Source: JAWLFI01 sp041685645
GTDB taxonomy: Bacteria; Bacteroidota; Bacteroidia; Chitinophagales; Saprospiraceae
Direction of reading: 5' to 3'
Assembly (NCBI GenBank): GCA_041685645.1
Contig: JAWLFI010000134.1
Location: 1-7,226, forward strand
Length of the DNA: 7,226 nucleotides
Shown here: one piece after another, positions 5,647 through 7,226 of the stretch
How the letters are laid out: each line of letters opens with the position of its first letter
Position numbering within the stretch: the first letter of the stretch is position 1
Position numbers and translations under genes: made by a program
The notes under the pieces: generated by a model
What the model was told of the DNA's origin: nothing
Databases searched by the model: none
Seen by the model: only the letters and a program-made list of their open reading frames with translations

Positions 5647-7226
5647 ATGAGTGGAAGAATATTATGTATTGCGTGGATCATTTTGTTAGGTACTGCGGTT
5701 CAACCACTATTGTCTCAGGCCGTTTTAGTGGAAGATGAGTGGTCGGAGGTATTTGTTCCTCGGATTTTAAATTTGACATTTGTAGATGAGAGTCAGGCAT
5801 TAGCTTTGAGTCAGGAGGGAGAAATCTACCGTCTGGATCTGACTCAGTCTCCCATCAGTCAGGAAGTTGTATTGGACTTGTCGGATGAAATCGGGGTTTC
5901 TGCCGGTGAACGCGGTTTACTGGGCTTAGCGGTACATCCCGATTACCCAATGGATCCCAGAATTTTTATAAATCACACGGAGAGCGATCCCTCATTGACT
6001 ACCGTGGTGCGATCCTTTGAAATCGATCCGGAGGATCTCATGCCAATTCCAGGGAGCGATGTGGAGTTGCTTCGGTATGCGCAACCCTTTGATAATCACA
6101 ATGGCGGACATATCACCTTCGGTCCTGATGGGTACTTATACATCAGCAGTGGCGATGGTGGATCAAGTGGTGACCCCATGAACAATGCGCAGGATACGTC
6201 GAGTTGGTTGGGGAAAATTCTGCGAATTGATGTAGATGGCTCAGGCGGTGGATTGGCGTATGACATTCCCGAAGACAATCCTTTTGTTGGAGGGGCAGGA
6301 CGCGATGAGATTTATGCCTGGGGCGTTCGGAATCCCTGGCGATTTAGTTTTGATCGAGAAACAGGAGAGTTTTGGGCGGCGGATGTCGGTCAGGGGGCCT
6401 GGGAGTGTATTCATGTGATCCAAAACGGAAAGAATTACGGTTGGCGGATATTGGAAGGTTCCCATTGTTTCATGCCATCTTCAGGTTGTGACTCCACGGG
6501 ACTGGAGCTCCCCATTTTTGAGTACAACCACAGTCAGGGCGATCGGTCCATTACCGGTGGGTATATGTACCGGGGAAAAAAACAACCGTTGCTGTACCGG
6601 AAATATGTGTACGGAGATTTTGTATCGGGTCGGATTTGGGCATTAGAAGTCACCCCGGATGCCCTGCAGGTGGTATCGAATGAGGAGTTGATGAATACAG
6701 ACATTAACGTCTCAGCATTTGCTGAGGATTTGGAAGGTGAAGTCTATGTGTTGACATATGGATCCGGGGGCGTTCGAAGGTTGGTCGTAGAGCCGCCCGC
6801 TCCGAGCTGGACCGATGGATTAGACACAGTGTATATAGCAGATAAAATCCGGTGGACAGCAGAAGGCGCAGAGGTCGATGAATTTGTTCTGGAAATCAGT
6901 CGTGATTCTTCGTTTACCGATTTGGTTTATAACGGCACCTTGACCGACACCTTTTTTCATCCCGGTGTAGAGTTTGCTGATTTACAAGTAGGTCATTATT
7001 ATTCCCGTCTTCGAGCGGAGAATCGGGCTGGGCAGGGCGAAGTGAGTCAAATTCACTCCTGGTATTATGCCGATGATGCCACGAGTGTACTTTCTGCCTT
7101 TTCAGCGGAGGATGTGTTGTTATATCCCAATCCAACCTCAGATGTATTGCGTGTGGAATGGCCGGAGGACTTTTCAGTATGGCAATACATCATACGAAAT
7201 GCTCATGGTCAAGTCGTAATGGAGGG
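5647..7226 (+). CDS. Secreted PQQ-dependent sugar dehydrogenase-like protein with T9SS sorting domain, 3' end cut off
   Basis: The frame is open to the window edge: 526 complete codons and no stop. Residues 1-25 are a Sec signal peptide (MSGRILCIAWIILLGTAVQPLLSQA). An in-frame ATG at 5620 would add nine residues and blunt the signal, so 5647 is preferred. About residues 30-380 form a six-bladed propeller of the glucose/sorbosone dehydrogenase (GSDH/HHIP) family. Motifs are GERGLLGLAVHP (87-98), HNGGHITFGPDGYLYISSGDGG (151-172) and WGVRNPWRF (about 225-233). His151, Arg228 and Asn229 match the catalytic His and PQQ-contacting Arg-Asn of soluble glucose dehydrogenase. Cys274 and Cys281 probably form a disulfide. 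From about 383 there is a fibronectin-III-like domain. VLLYPNPTSDVLRVEW (about 490-505) is the start of a T9SS type A C-terminal sorting domain, so the protein should be exported across the outer membrane. It is likely a surface-attached or secreted aldose/sugar oxidase; substrate and real PQQ use are not shown. Confidence 0.9.
   Translation, partial: MSGRILCIAWIILLGTAVQPLLSQAVLVEDEWSEVFVPRILNLTFVDESQALALSQEGEIYRLDLTQSPISQEVVLDLSDEIGVSAGERGLLGLAVHPDYPMDPRIFINHTESDPSLTTVVRSFEIDPEDLMPIPGSDVELLRYAQPFDNHNGGHITFGPDGYLYISSGDGGSSGDPMNNAQDTSSWLGKILRIDVDGSGGGLAYDIPEDNPFVGGAGRDEIYAWGVRNPWRFSFDRETGEFWAADVGQGAWECIHVIQNGKNYGWRILEGSHCFMPSSGCDSTGLELPIFEYNHSQGDRSITGGYMYRGKKQPLLYRKYVYGDFVSGRIWALEVTPDALQVVSNEELMNTDINVSAFAEDLEGEVYVLTYGSGGVRRLVVEPPAPSWTDGLDTVYIADKIRWTAEGAEVDEFVLEISRDSSFTDLVYNGTLTDTFFHPGVEFADLQVGHYYSRLRAENRAGQGEVSQIHSWYYADDATSVLSAFSAEDVLLYPNPTSDVLRVEWPEDFSVWQYIIRNAHGQVVME

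Overview
The window looks like a piece of a Bacteroidota chromosome, probably from a Saprospiria/Lewinella-like lineage; the phylum is far surer than the family. Evidence: a secreted protein ending in a type IX secretion (T9SS) type A sorting domain, a protein that resembles the Bacteroidota family DUF6607, TAnnTTTG-type -7 promoter elements, no evident Shine-Dalgarno sequences, and a methylmalonyl-CoA mutase small subunit with meaB. Nothing suggests a plasmid, phage, insertion sequence or CRISPR array.

Layout, left to right. (1) The 3' part of a helix-turn-helix protein gene (+), cut by the left edge. (2) A convergent intergenic space holding a GC-rich structured repeat, copy R1, read on the - strand. 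(3) A two-gene minus-strand operon, mutA-meaB: a short methylmalonyl-CoA mutase small subunit and, 9 bp further on, the MeaB GTPase that protects and loads the mutase with adenosylcobalamin. The catalytic large subunit (mutB) is not in the window. (4) A divergent 171-bp promoter region, then an A-type iron-sulfur carrier gene (IscA/SufA family) on +. (5) A second convergent intergenic space with repeat copy R2, read on the + strand. (6) A minus-strand gene for an exported protein, probably DUF6607. (7) A 428-bp divergent intergenic space with two small inverted repeats. (8) A plus-strand gene for a secreted PQQ-dependent sugar dehydrogenase-like beta-propeller with a fibronectin-III-like domain and a T9SS sorting domain, cut by the right edge. 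It has no stop codon inside the window.

The genes are mostly independent housekeeping or export functions. MutA and MeaB work together in propionyl-CoA/methylmalonyl-CoA metabolism. The most interesting signal is non-coding. R1 (about 141 bp) and R2 (about 160 bp) share an ordered set of invariant blocks separated by hairpins whose sequences differ but whose pairing is kept. This includes two compensatory pair changes in the closing helix. That pattern points to selection on, or descent of, a folded RNA or single-stranded DNA element rather than a protein. Both copies lie between convergent genes.
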